Assembly: GCF_965204195.1 (NCBI RefSeq)
Contig: NZ_OZ241975.1
Coordinates: forward strand, 2,232,001-2,296,000
Length of the DNA stretch: 64,000 bases
Reading direction: 5' to 3'
DNA from: Poriferisodalis sp965204195
Lineage (GTDB): Bacteria > Actinomycetota > Acidimicrobiia > Acidimicrobiales > Poriferisodalaceae
Position 1 is the stretch's first letter, and the number at the start of each line of letters is the position of its first letter. The notes under the pieces were generated by a model. The model did not search any database and was not told the DNA's origin. It worked only from the letters and a program-made list of their open reading frames with translations. The translations under genes and the position numbers were made by a program. Of this stretch, positions 44,758-53,834 are shown in pieces.

Positions 44758-45924
44758 TCAGGGAAGCGCTCCGCCTTCGGTCATGCCGAGCACTATCTGA
44801 CCGTACTGCTCGTACGTGACAGCCGACACCATCAGGTGCGATTGCACGGTGTACATGTCGCGCAGGATGCGCTGCATCTCGTTGCCGTCCATCACCGCGC
44901 TGCCGCCGGTGAAGCGGAACAGCTCGCTCACCAGATCGACGGCCTCGTCAGTGCACCACACGGCCGCTGCCTGCGCCTCCGTGACCAGCGCTGGATCGGG
45001 TGGGCCCGCAGCTGCCGAGTCGAACATGCGCTCGAGCGATTCAGCCATCGCCAGCGCGCACGCGTTCATGCGGATGGTGCCCTGTCCGATAGCTCGCTGG
45101 AAAACCTGCCTGTCGGCGAGGCTGACACCGCCGAGGTAGCCCCGCTTCTTCTCGATGGCCGTCTCGGTCATCGTCTGCAACGCCGAGCGTCCGAGTGCGT
45201 ACGCGAAACTGCCGTGCTCGTTCACGACATAGGCGGGCAGCCCGAGCCGCATGAGCGCGCCACCCCGCGGCGGCCCACCGCCGAGTGCATCGATGGCAAA
45301 TCGATCGGGCACGAAGACATCGTCGAGCTCGTAGTCGCAGCTGCCGGTGCCTCGCATGCCGAGCGTGTGCCAGTTGTCGTGCAGGATGACTTCATTGGTG
45401 GGCACAAGCGCCCTGATCACTGGCGGTCCATCCGAAAAGACCGGCACCGCCACCCAGTCGGAGTGCTCGACGCCGCTGCCCCAAGCCCAACGGCCCGACA
45501 CCCGGTAGCCGCCTTCGACGCGCCGTGCTTGGCCGCCGGCTCGCAGCGAGCCGGCCATGAACGGGAAGCCATCCGCGAGCACTTCGTCAACTGAGTCGTC
45601 GGAGAGGCTTGCGAACACGCCGCCGGTCACGGCTGAGGTGATGAACATGCACCACGCGGCCGCCGGGTCGATCATCGTCACGGCCTCGATCACGTCCATC
45701 TGGGTGACCGGGTGCGCTTCGGCGCCGCCCACCTCGTGCGGCGACTTCATCTTGAACAGTCCCGAAGATCGCAGCGCCTCCACCGAGGTCGGCGACAGTC
45801 GTCGCAACTTCTCGGACTCGTCCCGACCGGCCGTCAGCGCATCGGCGGCCGAATCGACCGCCGCCAGCAGGCGGGCCCGGTTGGCTTCCCGGTCCCTCGG
45901 AAACTCGTTCGCGTGGGCGCCCAC
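44758..45924 (-). CDS. Acyl-CoA dehydrogenase-fold flavin hydroxylase, HsaA/DszC-like
   Basis: 388 residues from GTG 45924, 7 nt after the stop of the upstream dioxygenase. It has the acyl-CoA dehydrogenase fold but the sequence style of two-component flavin monooxygenases: LSPTSVEALRSSGLFKMKSPHEVGGAEAHPVTQMDVIEAV near the N-terminus, VSGRWAWGSGVEHSDWVAV at the flavin loop, and WHTLGMRGTGSCDYELDDVFVPDRF. Such enzymes hydroxylate phenols or polycyclic intermediates using FMNH2 supplied by a separate reductase. No reductase gene is next to it. An upstream extension to 46092 lies in the dioxygenase gene and is not coding. Confidence 0.88.
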   Translation of the reverse strand: MGAHANEFPRDREANRARLLAAVDSAADALTAGRDESEKLRRLSPTSVEALRSSGLFKMKSPHEVGGAEAHPVTQMDVIEAVTMIDPAAAWCMFITSAVTGGVFASLSDDSVDEVLADGFPFMAGSLRAGGQARRVEGGYRVSGRWAWGSGVEHSDWVAVPVFSDGPPVIRALVPTNEVILHDNWHTLGMRGTGSCDYELDDVFVPDRFAIDALGGGPPRGGALMRLGLPAYVVNEHGSFAYALGRSALQTMTETAIEKKRGYLGGVSLADRQVFQRAIGQGTIRMNACALAMAESLERMFDSAAAGPPDPALVTEAQAAAVWCTDEAVDLVSELFRFTGGSAVMDGNEMQRILRDMYTVQSHLMVSAVTYEQYGQIVLGMTEGGALP

Positions 45925-45931
45925 TGCCCGC

Positions 45932-47161
45932 TCAGATCGCGTCCACGACGTGCTGGAGCTCGCTGAGGTCCCGCGACAGCAACGACGCTCGGATCTCGTC
46001 AGGCCGGTCCGCGAACCTCGGGTCGCACTGTGGGCCATTGAGATTGTGAACCCCGGATTCCTCCACGGTCGGGCCCCATTGGTTTCCGCCATTGTCGCCG
46101 AGCTGCCCCGGATCGGTCATGTCGATCGTGTTCGGCCCATAGCTGGCATCCACCCGGTCGCCGTCGCACATGTGCTCGTGAACGTGGCCGTAGGGATCAT
46201 GCCAGTAGTCGTAGATCTGCGAGCCGTAGACGTGACGTCCGACGCCCCACGCCAGTGCATACGGCGCGCCCTCCGCCGCCCGCTCCCGGAAGTGCATATG
46301 ACCCCGGAAGACGTCGTCCATGCTGAACACCTCGAACGCTGCATGGCTGAACTGCGCCTCGGGGGTTCCGTCCATGAGCGGCAGCACCAACATGCTGTGG
46401 TGGTCGGTTTCAGCCGCGCCCCGGTCCATCCGCATGAACTGGAACATCACATCGGAGCCCGTCGACTTGATGAGCTCCACGAGCGGCGGCGGGAAGTGCT
46501 CTTCGGCCCCCGGCGGGATGATCATCCGGGCTGCGTCGCTGACGAGCATGCCGAAGGTGTTTTCGAGGAGCCGCATGAAGGCCTGGTGCGCTCCTGGCGG
46601 CACGGCCGCCACCACGTGACCGAGCCGGTACACCTCGGGCGGACCGGGATCCTTCTTGATCGGGTAGCGATTGCCGCTGACGTCCTGCTCGACGCCTACT
46701 CGGTCGTCGACGCCGGCGTGGTTGTAGGTGATGCGATCGCGGCGGGGTGCAAGCGGCTCGGCTTGCTGGCCGTGCACGGCTTCGAGCACGAATCCGGTGA
46801 TCGGCTCGACGAAGTGGACGCGCTTGCCGCCGCCGAGCTCGCCTTCGACGCCGCCGATGTCGTGCACCGGCGAGCAGCCGGGAACAGCGTCGGCCAGTGC
46901 ATCCAAGTCGCCTTCAGATTCCACTTCGAACGCCCAGCCCATGAACTTCGCGGGTCCGCGATGCACCACATGGAGAAACGGCATCGGCTCGAGGCCCCGG
47001 GAGATCAGCACCTCGTCGTCTCGGTGCACGACAACGAGACCGAAGTCGTTCACGAACGCCTCCATGGCGTCGAGATCGGGCGCCGAAAACCGGATGTAGG
47101 CGATGTCGACGGCTTTCACGATCGGCGTCGCAGTCTCAGGCATGATCGCTGTGTCGGTCAT
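45932..47161 (-). CDS. Extradiol-type dioxygenase, two-domain VOC protein
   Basis: 409 residues. Two VOC modules are present: residues 15-140 (KAVDIAYIRFSAPDLDAMEAF) and 175-345 (EVYRLGHVVAAVPPGAHQAFMRLLENTFGM; FSHAAFEVFSMDDV; VHEHMCDGDRV). The second carries the His, His and Glu-type metal ligands of type I extradiol dioxygenases. It should cleave a catechol-like ring or act on a related substrate. It overlaps the carotenoid-oxygenase gene by 4 nt. The C-terminal 65 residues (after DASYGPNTIDMTD) are an extra tail. Confidence 0.85.
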   Translation of the reverse strand: MTDTAIMPETATPIVKAVDIAYIRFSAPDLDAMEAFVNDFGLVVVHRDDEVLISRGLEPMPFLHVVHRGPAKFMGWAFEVESEGDLDALADAVPGCSPVHDIGGVEGELGGGKRVHFVEPITGFVLEAVHGQQAEPLAPRRDRITYNHAGVDDRVGVEQDVSGNRYPIKKDPGPPEVYRLGHVVAAVPPGAHQAFMRLLENTFGMLVSDAARMIIPPGAEEHFPPPLVELIKSTGSDVMFQFMRMDRGAAETDHHSMLVLPLMDGTPEAQFSHAAFEVFSMDDVFRGHMHFRERAAEGAPYALAWGVGRHVYGSQIYDYWHDPYGHVHEHMCDGDRVDASYGPNTIDMTDPGQLGDNGGNQWGPTVEESGVHNLNGPQCDPRFADRPDEIRASLLSRDLSELQHVVDAI

Positions 47162-48531
47162 GTCGCCTCCGCATCCGGCAACCAGTTGCCGTGGAATCCG
47201 TACGGCACGCGTTGCGGCAGCGGCACCCGGGCTACTGGAGGGCGGCCGAGGTCGCGGGCATCGAGGATGACCAGCTCGCTGGCGTCGGTCGTCTCGTCGT
47301 AGACGTAGGACATCAGCCAGCCATCGTCCTCGGCGCTGCCCTCGGGATCAGGGACGAACACAGCCTCGGCGCTGCCCCGGCCGGGGCCGTGGTCGTGGTA
47401 CTCGGCCGTGCCGCTGTCGTAGTCGAACTTGAAGTTGGCCCCCGGGATGAGGCCGTCGCCGACGCCAACGGTGTACCCGAACCGGTGCTTGCGTGCGGTC
47501 CGTTCGGCGCGGACCTGGGGAAACTCGTGGAACCGGTCGTCGACGCGTTCCTCGCTGACCCTGCGACTCACCGGGTCGACGGTCCAGCGATCGAGCGTGG
47601 GCCGGGAATCTCCGGCCGGGCCCAGCTTGTCGCGGTCGAACATCCTGTCGTAGCGGCACAGGTCGATCACCACCCGGCCGTCGCTGTCCTCGTAGGCATT
47701 CAGTGGGTGGAAGACGTAGCAGAGCCCGACGTCGCACCAGATGATCTCCTCGGCTGTGCCATCGCGGGGCAGCAGGCCGACCCGGGCACCGTAGCCGGGG
47801 TCCCACCGGAACGGGAACGACGCTTTGCCGCTGAGCGCGAGATCCAGGTCGAGCGTGACGGGCAGGTCGTAGATGACGGCGTAGTTCTCGGTGAGCGACA
47901 TGTCGTGGATCATCGGCATGCCCGGCAGCGGCACATCGACCGTCTTGCGCACCCGGCCGTCGGCGCCCACCACGACGTACTCGACGTGATCGAACAGGTC
48001 CTGCCACGCATAGCAGACGGCGTGCAGCTCGCCGCTGCGGGGATCCAGCTTCGGATGCGCCGTGAAGCCGGTCTTCAGCGTCCCGGAGAAGTCGTTGCGG
48101 CACACTGTCTCGAGCTCGTATCCCATCTCCACCGGCACCACGCCCGCTTCGACCAGCGCCCACGTCGTGCCGGCGAAGCCCCAGACACTCGTATTCGCTG
48201 AGAAGTCGAGCGTGCCGACGGGCCCCGGCACGGCAGGTTCGCCCAACGCGTCCACCACGTCCTGGCCGCGCACCCAACGGTTGCGGTACCACTCGGCGCG
48301 GCCGTCGCGCAGCCGCACGCCGTGCACCATGCCGGTGCCGACGAACCAGTGGCTCGTGGCCGGATCGGTGGGCGCGATCGGGTTCGGCCCGTTGCGCAGG
48401 TAGCGGCCTTCCAGCGCTGCGGGTATCTCGCCGATCACGTCGAGATCGAACGCCGTGACCTCTTCGGACACTGGAGCGAAGTTGCCCTCGCTGTAGGTGT
48501 TCTGAGGCCGGGCTTCGGTGGTTTCGCTCAT
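47158..48531 (-). CDS. Carotenoid-cleavage-type (RPE65/lignostilbene) dioxygenase
   Basis: 457 residues, the standard length. The four iron-binding His residues of the beta-propeller are present: TAHPKLDP (H159), MIHDMSLTENYAVIYD (H209), YVFHPLNAYED (H275) and YGFHGNW (H447). EGRYLRNGPNPI near residue 41 is the family's opening motif. Members cleave double bonds in carotenoids or in stilbenes such as lignostilbene. Its neighbours (hydroxylase, extradiol dioxygenase, sulfatase) favour an aromatic stilbene-like substrate. It overlaps both adjacent genes by ATGA. Confidence 0.93.
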   Translation of the reverse strand: MSETTEARPQNTYSEGNFAPVSEEVTAFDLDVIGEIPAALEGRYLRNGPNPIAPTDPATSHWFVGTGMVHGVRLRDGRAEWYRNRWVRGQDVVDALGEPAVPGPVGTLDFSANTSVWGFAGTTWALVEAGVVPVEMGYELETVCRNDFSGTLKTGFTAHPKLDPRSGELHAVCYAWQDLFDHVEYVVVGADGRVRKTVDVPLPGMPMIHDMSLTENYAVIYDLPVTLDLDLALSGKASFPFRWDPGYGARVGLLPRDGTAEEIIWCDVGLCYVFHPLNAYEDSDGRVVIDLCRYDRMFDRDKLGPAGDSRPTLDRWTVDPVSRRVSEERVDDRFHEFPQVRAERTARKHRFGYTVGVGDGLIPGANFKFDYDSGTAEYHDHGPGRGSAEAVFVPDPEGSAEDDGWLMSYVYDETTDASELVILDARDLGRPPVARVPLPQRVPYGFHGNWLPDAEAT

Positions 48532-49997
48532 GGCAAGCTCCCAGGTCGGTCGGCGGCGAGGTCGATGTAGCGACCGATCACGTTGCGCGTCACCGTCGCC
48601 ACATCGTCATGCTCAAGGCCGTAGGCCCAATCGGTGCAACCTGTAGTGAACACCTCGCCGAGACCCCGCTCGAACCAGCCCATCACGGCCGCGCCGTGTG
48701 CGAAGCGCTCCCGGTTCTCGGGCGTGTCGCCGCCGCCGAGACGCTCGGTCACCCAGTTGAGCTCGCCGATGTAGCTGTCGGGCATGCCGGGCGGCGCTTC
48801 GGCGGTCTCCCACAGGTGTGCCGGTGCTGTGCCGAGCACCTCGAAGTTGGGCGGCGTGCCGCCGGTGGGCTTGGCGACGGGCAACCCGTCCACCAGCTCG
48901 AGCTCGCAGCCGTCGCACTCGTAGCCCACCACGACCGGCTCGCCGCCCACCACGTCGCCCGCGATCAGCCGCAAGCCGTCGAACGCCCAGTGACCCGGCC
49001 TCCAGACTGTGTACCCGCCGGATCCCTTCGGGGCGCGGCGGCAGTGGGCGTAGCCGCCCCGGGTGAACGAGACTCCGGTCATCTCGTTCTCCGGTCGTCC
49101 CGTGAGCGGGTCGCTCCACATGGTGGACACGGTGTGCTGCTCATCGGTGCCCATCACCGGGTCGAGGTCGAAGTCGAGCTTGTAGCCAATCACCCGGTCG
49201 TCGCCGCCGAATCGCACCTGCCAGAACGACGTGTTGCCCGAGAAGAACGCAGCCGCGCCGCCGCGGTCCACCCAACCCTCGACGTGATCGCGCATGGCCT
49301 CGGTCCAGTACTCGTCGTGGCCGACGCTGATGTACAGCCGCCGCCCGTCGAGCAGATCGGGCCGGGAGTGCAGGTCCAAGCTGGTCGCGTAGTCGAGCGT
49401 CACGCCGTTGCGCTCGGCCCAGCTCACGAAGAGCCGTTCCCAGTTCGCCCATCCCGCCGCAGCCGACCAGTAGGAGTAGTTGTCGAAGTACTCGTCGACC
49501 TCGGGGCGCGGCAGCTGGCCGAAGCGGGCGACCCGGTAGCGGTGGGGGTCGGGCTTGTCCAGAAATCCCCGTGGCAGCGGCCGGTGCTGCGACGACTCGT
49601 GCCCGCCGGTGTAGAAGCTGGGCCCGCCCCAGTCGTTGTAGGCAGCCCATGTCGAGGTGGACAGCACCAGCAGCGTCTCGCCCGGCTCGGCGGCCCGCAC
49701 CACGAAGAACGCCTCGGCCACCTCGCCGTCGGTGCCGTGCAGGCGCACGAGATAGAAGCCGGGCAGCCACGCCGGGTCGATGCCGAGCGAGAGCGAGGGA
49801 GTCCAGCCGCAGCCCTCGGCGGCGCAGCCGTCGGGCACCGACTGCTCGCTGACCGCCAGGTCCCGGGTCTCGACAAGCTGTTCGGCGGCGCCTATCCGCA
49901 GCACCTCGACGCGGCAGGATCCACCATCGCCGCTGATCATCAGGTCGATGGTGTCCCCCGCCACGCCGCTGTGCGGCCAGCAGTAACCCGCGATCAT
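48528..49997 (-). CDS. N,N-dimethylformamidase beta-subunit-like protein
   Basis: 489 residues. An N-terminal beta-sandwich of about 100 residues (WLPGFYLVRLHGTDGEVAEAFFVVRAAEPG) precedes the glutamine-amidotransferase-like large domain, with LSTSTWAAYNDWGGPSFY, LYISVGHDEYWTEAMRDHVEGWVDRGGAAAFFSGNTSFWQVRF. This matches the large-subunit C-terminal domain of N,N-dimethylformamidase. It has paired Tyr residues (AAYNDW, HDEYW) like the mononuclear iron ligands of that enzyme, though I cannot confirm them. No partner alpha-subunit gene is visible. It probably hydrolyses an amide. The gene overlaps the carotenoid-oxygenase start by 4 nt. Confidence 0.85.
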   Translation of the reverse strand: MIAGYCWPHSGVAGDTIDLMISGDGGSCRVEVLRIGAAEQLVETRDLAVSEQSVPDGCAAEGCGWTPSLSLGIDPAWLPGFYLVRLHGTDGEVAEAFFVVRAAEPGETLLVLSTSTWAAYNDWGGPSFYTGGHESSQHRPLPRGFLDKPDPHRYRVARFGQLPRPEVDEYFDNYSYWSAAAGWANWERLFVSWAERNGVTLDYATSLDLHSRPDLLDGRRLYISVGHDEYWTEAMRDHVEGWVDRGGAAAFFSGNTSFWQVRFGGDDRVIGYKLDFDLDPVMGTDEQHTVSTMWSDPLTGRPENEMTGVSFTRGGYAHCRRAPKGSGGYTVWRPGHWAFDGLRLIAGDVVGGEPVVVGYECDGCELELVDGLPVAKPTGGTPPNFEVLGTAPAHLWETAEAPPGMPDSYIGELNWVTERLGGGDTPENRERFAHGAAVMGWFERGLGEVFTTGCTDWAYGLEHDDVATVTRNVIGRYIDLAADRPGSLP

Positions 49998-50047
49998 GCG
50001 GCGACCGTAGTTGGCCCGTGGTAGCGGCGGCGCAGGTGGAGGTGCGC

Positions 50048-50956
50048 TCAGTTGGCGTCGATGAAGTCGATCAACACCTGGGCCAGCTCGGGCCCCTTGT
50101 CTTCCTGCAGGAAGTGCGCAGCGCCCTCAATCGTGACGTGCGCTTGGCCTTGCGCACCGGGCACGAGCTTGCGGAATGGCTTGTCTGCCCCGGCAGTCAC
50201 CGGGTCCTGGTCGCTGAAGCAACACAGGAACGGCTTGTCGAACTGCTGCAGCACCCCCCAGGCCTCGCGGTTCGGCTGCGCCTCAGGATCGTCGGGCGAA
50301 GTGCAGACGAGTGATGGCCATGCGCGTGCCCCTGCCTTGTAGGAATCGTCGGGATAGGGCGCGTCGTACGCGGCGATGACCTCGGGAGCGAATTCGGTGA
50401 GGCAGCCGCCGTTCACGATGTCGCCGATCGGGAAGACGGGCGACTCCCGGGCGAACGTCTGCCAGTTCATGAAGGCATCGCTGGGCGAACGGTCCCCGGT
50501 GGGCAGACCGGTGTTGGCGACAGCCACCCGGGCGAACCGGTCGGGCTGCGCGGTCACGAGCCGCAGGCCGATCAGGCCGCCCCAGTCCTGGCCGAAGAAA
50601 GTGATGCTGCTCAGATCGAGCACGTCGAACACGAGGCTCGACATCCACGCAACGTGGCGGGCGTAGGTGTAGTCGGACTGCTCTGTGGGCTTGTCGCTGC
50701 GCCCGAAGCCGACCTGGTCGGGCACGATCACGCGGTGCCCGGCATCGGCGATGGGCCGGATCATGTGGCGGTACAGGTACGCCCACGACGGCTCGCCGTG
50801 CAGCAGCAGCACCGGGTCGGCGTCGGGCGGTCCCTCGTCGAGGTAGTGGACTCGCAGCGAGCCGCCCACGCCGTCGGGAATCTCGATGTAGTGAGGCTCG
50901 AAGTCGTATCCCGCCAGATCGGCAAAGCGCTCGTCGGGCGTGCGAAGGGTCTTCAT
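50048..50956 (-). CDS. Haloalkane dehalogenase (alpha/beta hydrolase)
   Basis: 302 residues from ATG 50956, with an AGGAGC ribosome-binding site and an ATGA overlap with the upstream gene. The oxyanion motif LLHGEPSW includes Glu55, the nucleophile-halide pair is FGQDWGG (D124, W125), and the catalytic His is in EGAAHFLQEDKG near the C-terminus. D124, W125 and a Glu near position 55-56 coincide with the positions in DhlA. Members hydrolyse carbon-halogen bonds to alcohols without cofactors. It fits a scheme in which the operon strips substituents before ring cleavage. Confidence 0.92.
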   Translation of the reverse strand: MKTLRTPDERFADLAGYDFEPHYIEIPDGVGGSLRVHYLDEGPPDADPVLLLHGEPSWAYLYRHMIRPIADAGHRVIVPDQVGFGRSDKPTEQSDYTYARHVAWMSSLVFDVLDLSSITFFGQDWGGLIGLRLVTAQPDRFARVAVANTGLPTGDRSPSDAFMNWQTFARESPVFPIGDIVNGGCLTEFAPEVIAAYDAPYPDDSYKAGARAWPSLVCTSPDDPEAQPNREAWGVLQQFDKPFLCCFSDQDPVTAGADKPFRKLVPGAQGQAHVTIEGAAHFLQEDKGPELAQVLIDFIDAN

Positions 50957-51492
50957 GGTGTTTGCTCCTGTGTTTCGATTTGGGCCAAGACGAGTTCTGG
51001 GTCGGCGTCGGGCGCTGCAAGCCAGCGCAGGCGGGCGGTGAAACCGATGTAGTCCCACATCAGGTGCTCGCCGTCACGCCAGCGGCGAACCTCGATCGGG
51101 CCGGTGCCCACATTGAGACCGTGCGGCCGCAGCACGTGCACGCCGTCCTCGAAGCTGGCGACGACGTGGATCTCGGTCGACTTGTCGAATTCGGCGACGT
51201 CATGCACGCCGTTACGCAGCGTGCCGTCACAACGCATGTCGTGGATGATGCCCGCACCGGTCACCACCACCCGGTCGGCGGCCTGCTCGATGCGCTGCAC
51301 ATGTCCGATGGCAGGATGGCCGGGCTGCGCAGTGCCGTCCACGTACACCTCCACGGTCTGCCAGAAGCCCCGCATGTCGGGCGCGCCGTCGCACAGCGGC
51401 TGCGTGCAGCCGGCCAGCACCGGCGGCGGCCACTGCGTCCAGCCGCCTGCCGGCGTGTACGCAACAGGGATCGAATCGGCGGTGAGGGTCAT
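50953..51492 (-). CDS. Hypothetical protein, beta-rich, in the sulfatase operon
   Basis: 179 residues from ATG 51492, with a GGGAGC ribosome-binding site; 10 nt after the sulfatase stop. It opens MTLTADSIPVAYTPAGG with a Pro/Cys-rich turn (GCTQPLCDGAPDMRGFWQTV). It continues with strand-like segments (ADRVVVTGAGIIHDMRCDGTLRNGVHD, VHVLRPHGLNVGTGPIEVRRWRDGEHLMWDYIG). This could be a lipocalin-like or START-like small barrel. The His-rich centre might bind a metal. No family was recognised. Confidence 0.7.
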   Translation of the reverse strand: MTLTADSIPVAYTPAGGWTQWPPPVLAGCTQPLCDGAPDMRGFWQTVEVYVDGTAQPGHPAIGHVQRIEQAADRVVVTGAGIIHDMRCDGTLRNGVHDVAEFDKSTEIHVVASFEDGVHVLRPHGLNVGTGPIEVRRWRDGEHLMWDYIGFTARLRWLAAPDADPELVLAQIETQEQTP

Positions 51493-51502
51493 CGGTGCTC
51501 CC

Positions 51503-53785
51503 CTATTGGCGTGCCATCTCGGTACGTGCAGCCGTCTCGGCATCGGCCTGAGACGCACCGCTCCGGTCGATCTCGACGGCGTGCAGAGCCCCGCTGAAAG
51601 CGAATGGGGCCTCGTAGCGCGGCGACACGGCTTGCCCGTGGTCGAAACCGACACTGGAGCCGATCGAGGAGATGATGCGCATCATGTAGGGCAGCTCCGC
51701 GCTCCCGCAGGGCTCGCCGTCGATCGCCAGTTCGATGACGCCTTCGGTGCGGCTCGTGCGGCGGAGCCGTGCCGTCAAGATGCATTCCCCGGCGGGCACC
51801 TCGATGGCGGACTCGACGACGGTGTGCTCGCCGAACGAGTTGTAGTCCACGACGAGACGGCCGCTCTGCACGAACACCGACATGCCCGAGTTGGCGTTGC
51901 CGGTCGCCCACAGCACGCCCGCATCGTCGGCGCCGCGGCTCACGTGCGCAGTGAGTTCCCACGATCGACCTGACGGTGACGCTGAAGCTGCCGAGGGGAT
52001 CGGCGACAACGGCGGGCGGTAGCGGTATCGCCGACTCGTCGGGTGCGGCGAGTGATCGTCAAGGCGGGCGACGAAGAGTTCGATCATCCGTTCGTCGAGC
52101 GGCAGCACGCCGTTGCGCTCAGCCTCGGCCCACCACAGCCCGATCAGCTCCTCCAGCTTGCCGGGTTCGGTTTCGGCGAGATCGTTGCACTCGGATTGGT
52201 CCGATGACAGCTCGTACAGCTCCCAGCGGTCGTCGTCGAAGGAATCGCCCCTGATGTGGCGCGCCACCGCCTTCCAGGTGACACCGTCCTGCTCGGCCAC
52301 GAGCGCTCGGGATCCGGATTGCTCGAAGTACTGGAGCGTGTTCGTGGCCGGTGCGTCTGCGTCGGCGAGCACCGAGGCGAAGGAGCTGCCGGTCACCGGA
52401 AGCTGTGCGTAACCACCGAAGACCTCGGGTGGCGTGATGCCCAGGAGCTCGTAGATCGTGGGAACGAGATCAGACACGTTCACGAACTGATCCCGACGGG
52501 TGCCCTGCTGGTCAGCGGCGATGCCGGCCGGCCAGTGCACCACCAGCGGCACATGCACCCCTCCCTCGTGGGTGTTCTGCTTGTACCACTTGAAGGGGCT
52601 GTTGCCGCACTGGGCCCATCCCCACGGGTAGTTGGTGTGCGAGTTGGGCCCGCCGATGTCGTCGAGCCTGTCCATCACGTCATCGGGGTCGTCGACGATG
52701 CCGTTGAAGTACTTCATCTCGTGCATGACGCCGAACGGCCCGCCCTCTTGGGAGGCCCCGTTGTCGGCCAGCACCATCAAGATCGTGTTGTCGAGCTGGC
52801 CCATCTGGCGCAGCCCGTCGACAAGGCGCCCGATCTGCTCGTCGGTGTGGTCGAGGAAGGCGGCGAAGGCTTCCTGCAGGCGGCAGGCGAAGCGGCGATG
52901 GCTGTCGGGCAGTTCGTCCCAGGGTTTCACTCCGGGATTGCGGGGCGCCAGCTGGGTGCCTTCGGGGATGATCCCCAGCGCGAGCTGTCGCTCGTACCAG
53001 CGCTGGCGGACTGCGTCCCAGCCGTCGTCGAACCGTCCCCGGTACTTGTCGAGGTAGGCCTGCGGTGCCTGATGCGGCGCGTGGGTTGCCCCGAAGGGCA
53101 GGTAGGCGAAGAACGGCCGGTCCGGTCGCACGCCCGTGCTGTCGTTGATCATGCGCAGGAGCTGATCCACGAGGTCCTCGCTGAGGTGGTAGCCGTCGTC
53201 GGGCCCCGCAGGCGGGTCGATGTGGTGGTTGTCCACCACCAGCTCAGGGTGGAACTGGTCTGTCTCGCCTTCGAGGAAGCCGTAGAAGCGGTCGAACCCT
53301 CGTGCCAGCGGCCACTGGTCGAACGGCCCGGCGGCCGAGATGTCCTCGGTCGGCGCCAGATGCCACTTGCCGCAGCAGAACGTGGCGTATCCCTGTGCGC
53401 CGAGCACCTCGGCCACGGTCGCGGCGTGGTTGGTGATGTGGCCGAGCTGGTGCGGGAAGCCGGTGCGGTGGTTCGACACCGAGCGCATGCCCACGGCGTG
53501 CTGGGACCGGCCGGTCAGCAGCGACGCCCGCGTCGGCGAGCACAGCGGGGTGACATGGAAGTTGGTGAACTGCAGCCCGGCGGCTGCGAGCGCGTCGACA
53601 TGGGGGGTGTCGATGTCGGAGCCGAAGCAGCCGAATTGGGCGAATCCCGTGTCGTCGAGCAGCACGATGACGACGTTGGGCGCATCGGGTCCGGGGTGCG
53701 GCCGGGAGGTGAAGTGCGGTTCGGATTCGGCGAGCGTGCGGCCGATGCGGCCTTCGAACGGCGTCGGCTGTATCGGATGTGTCAT
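51503..53785 (-). CDS. Arylsulfatase (formylglycine-dependent sulfatase)
   Basis: 760 residues, on the large side for the family. Residues 37-50 (NVVIVLLDDTGFAQ) give the N-terminal metal-binding Asp pair. LCSPTRASLLTGR carries the CxPxR signature with Cys82 as the residue matured to formylglycine. FCCGKWHLAP and the later DNGASQEGGPFGVMHEM add further active-site residues. The last 150 residues form a separate beta-sandwich (VLWATGNANSGMSVFVQSG ...). No secretion signal is visible, so it may act in the cytoplasm. It should remove sulfate from an aryl or alkyl ester and needs an FGE enzyme encoded elsewhere. Confidence 0.95.
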   Translation of the reverse strand: MTHPIQPTPFEGRIGRTLAESEPHFTSRPHPGPDAPNVVIVLLDDTGFAQFGCFGSDIDTPHVDALAAAGLQFTNFHVTPLCSPTRASLLTGRSQHAVGMRSVSNHRTGFPHQLGHITNHAATVAEVLGAQGYATFCCGKWHLAPTEDISAAGPFDQWPLARGFDRFYGFLEGETDQFHPELVVDNHHIDPPAGPDDGYHLSEDLVDQLLRMINDSTGVRPDRPFFAYLPFGATHAPHQAPQAYLDKYRGRFDDGWDAVRQRWYERQLALGIIPEGTQLAPRNPGVKPWDELPDSHRRFACRLQEAFAAFLDHTDEQIGRLVDGLRQMGQLDNTILMVLADNGASQEGGPFGVMHEMKYFNGIVDDPDDVMDRLDDIGGPNSHTNYPWGWAQCGNSPFKWYKQNTHEGGVHVPLVVHWPAGIAADQQGTRRDQFVNVSDLVPTIYELLGITPPEVFGGYAQLPVTGSSFASVLADADAPATNTLQYFEQSGSRALVAEQDGVTWKAVARHIRGDSFDDDRWELYELSSDQSECNDLAETEPGKLEELIGLWWAEAERNGVLPLDERMIELFVARLDDHSPHPTSRRYRYRPPLSPIPSAASASPSGRSWELTAHVSRGADDAGVLWATGNANSGMSVFVQSGRLVVDYNSFGEHTVVESAIEVPAGECILTARLRRTSRTEGVIELAIDGEPCGSAELPYMMRIISSIGSSVGFDHGQAVSPRYEAPFAFSGALHAVEIDRSGASQADAETAARTEMARQ

Positions 53786-53834
53786 CGAAGCTCCTGGGAC
53801 GATGCCGGAAACCAGTTGGCGCGACTGCGCTGCC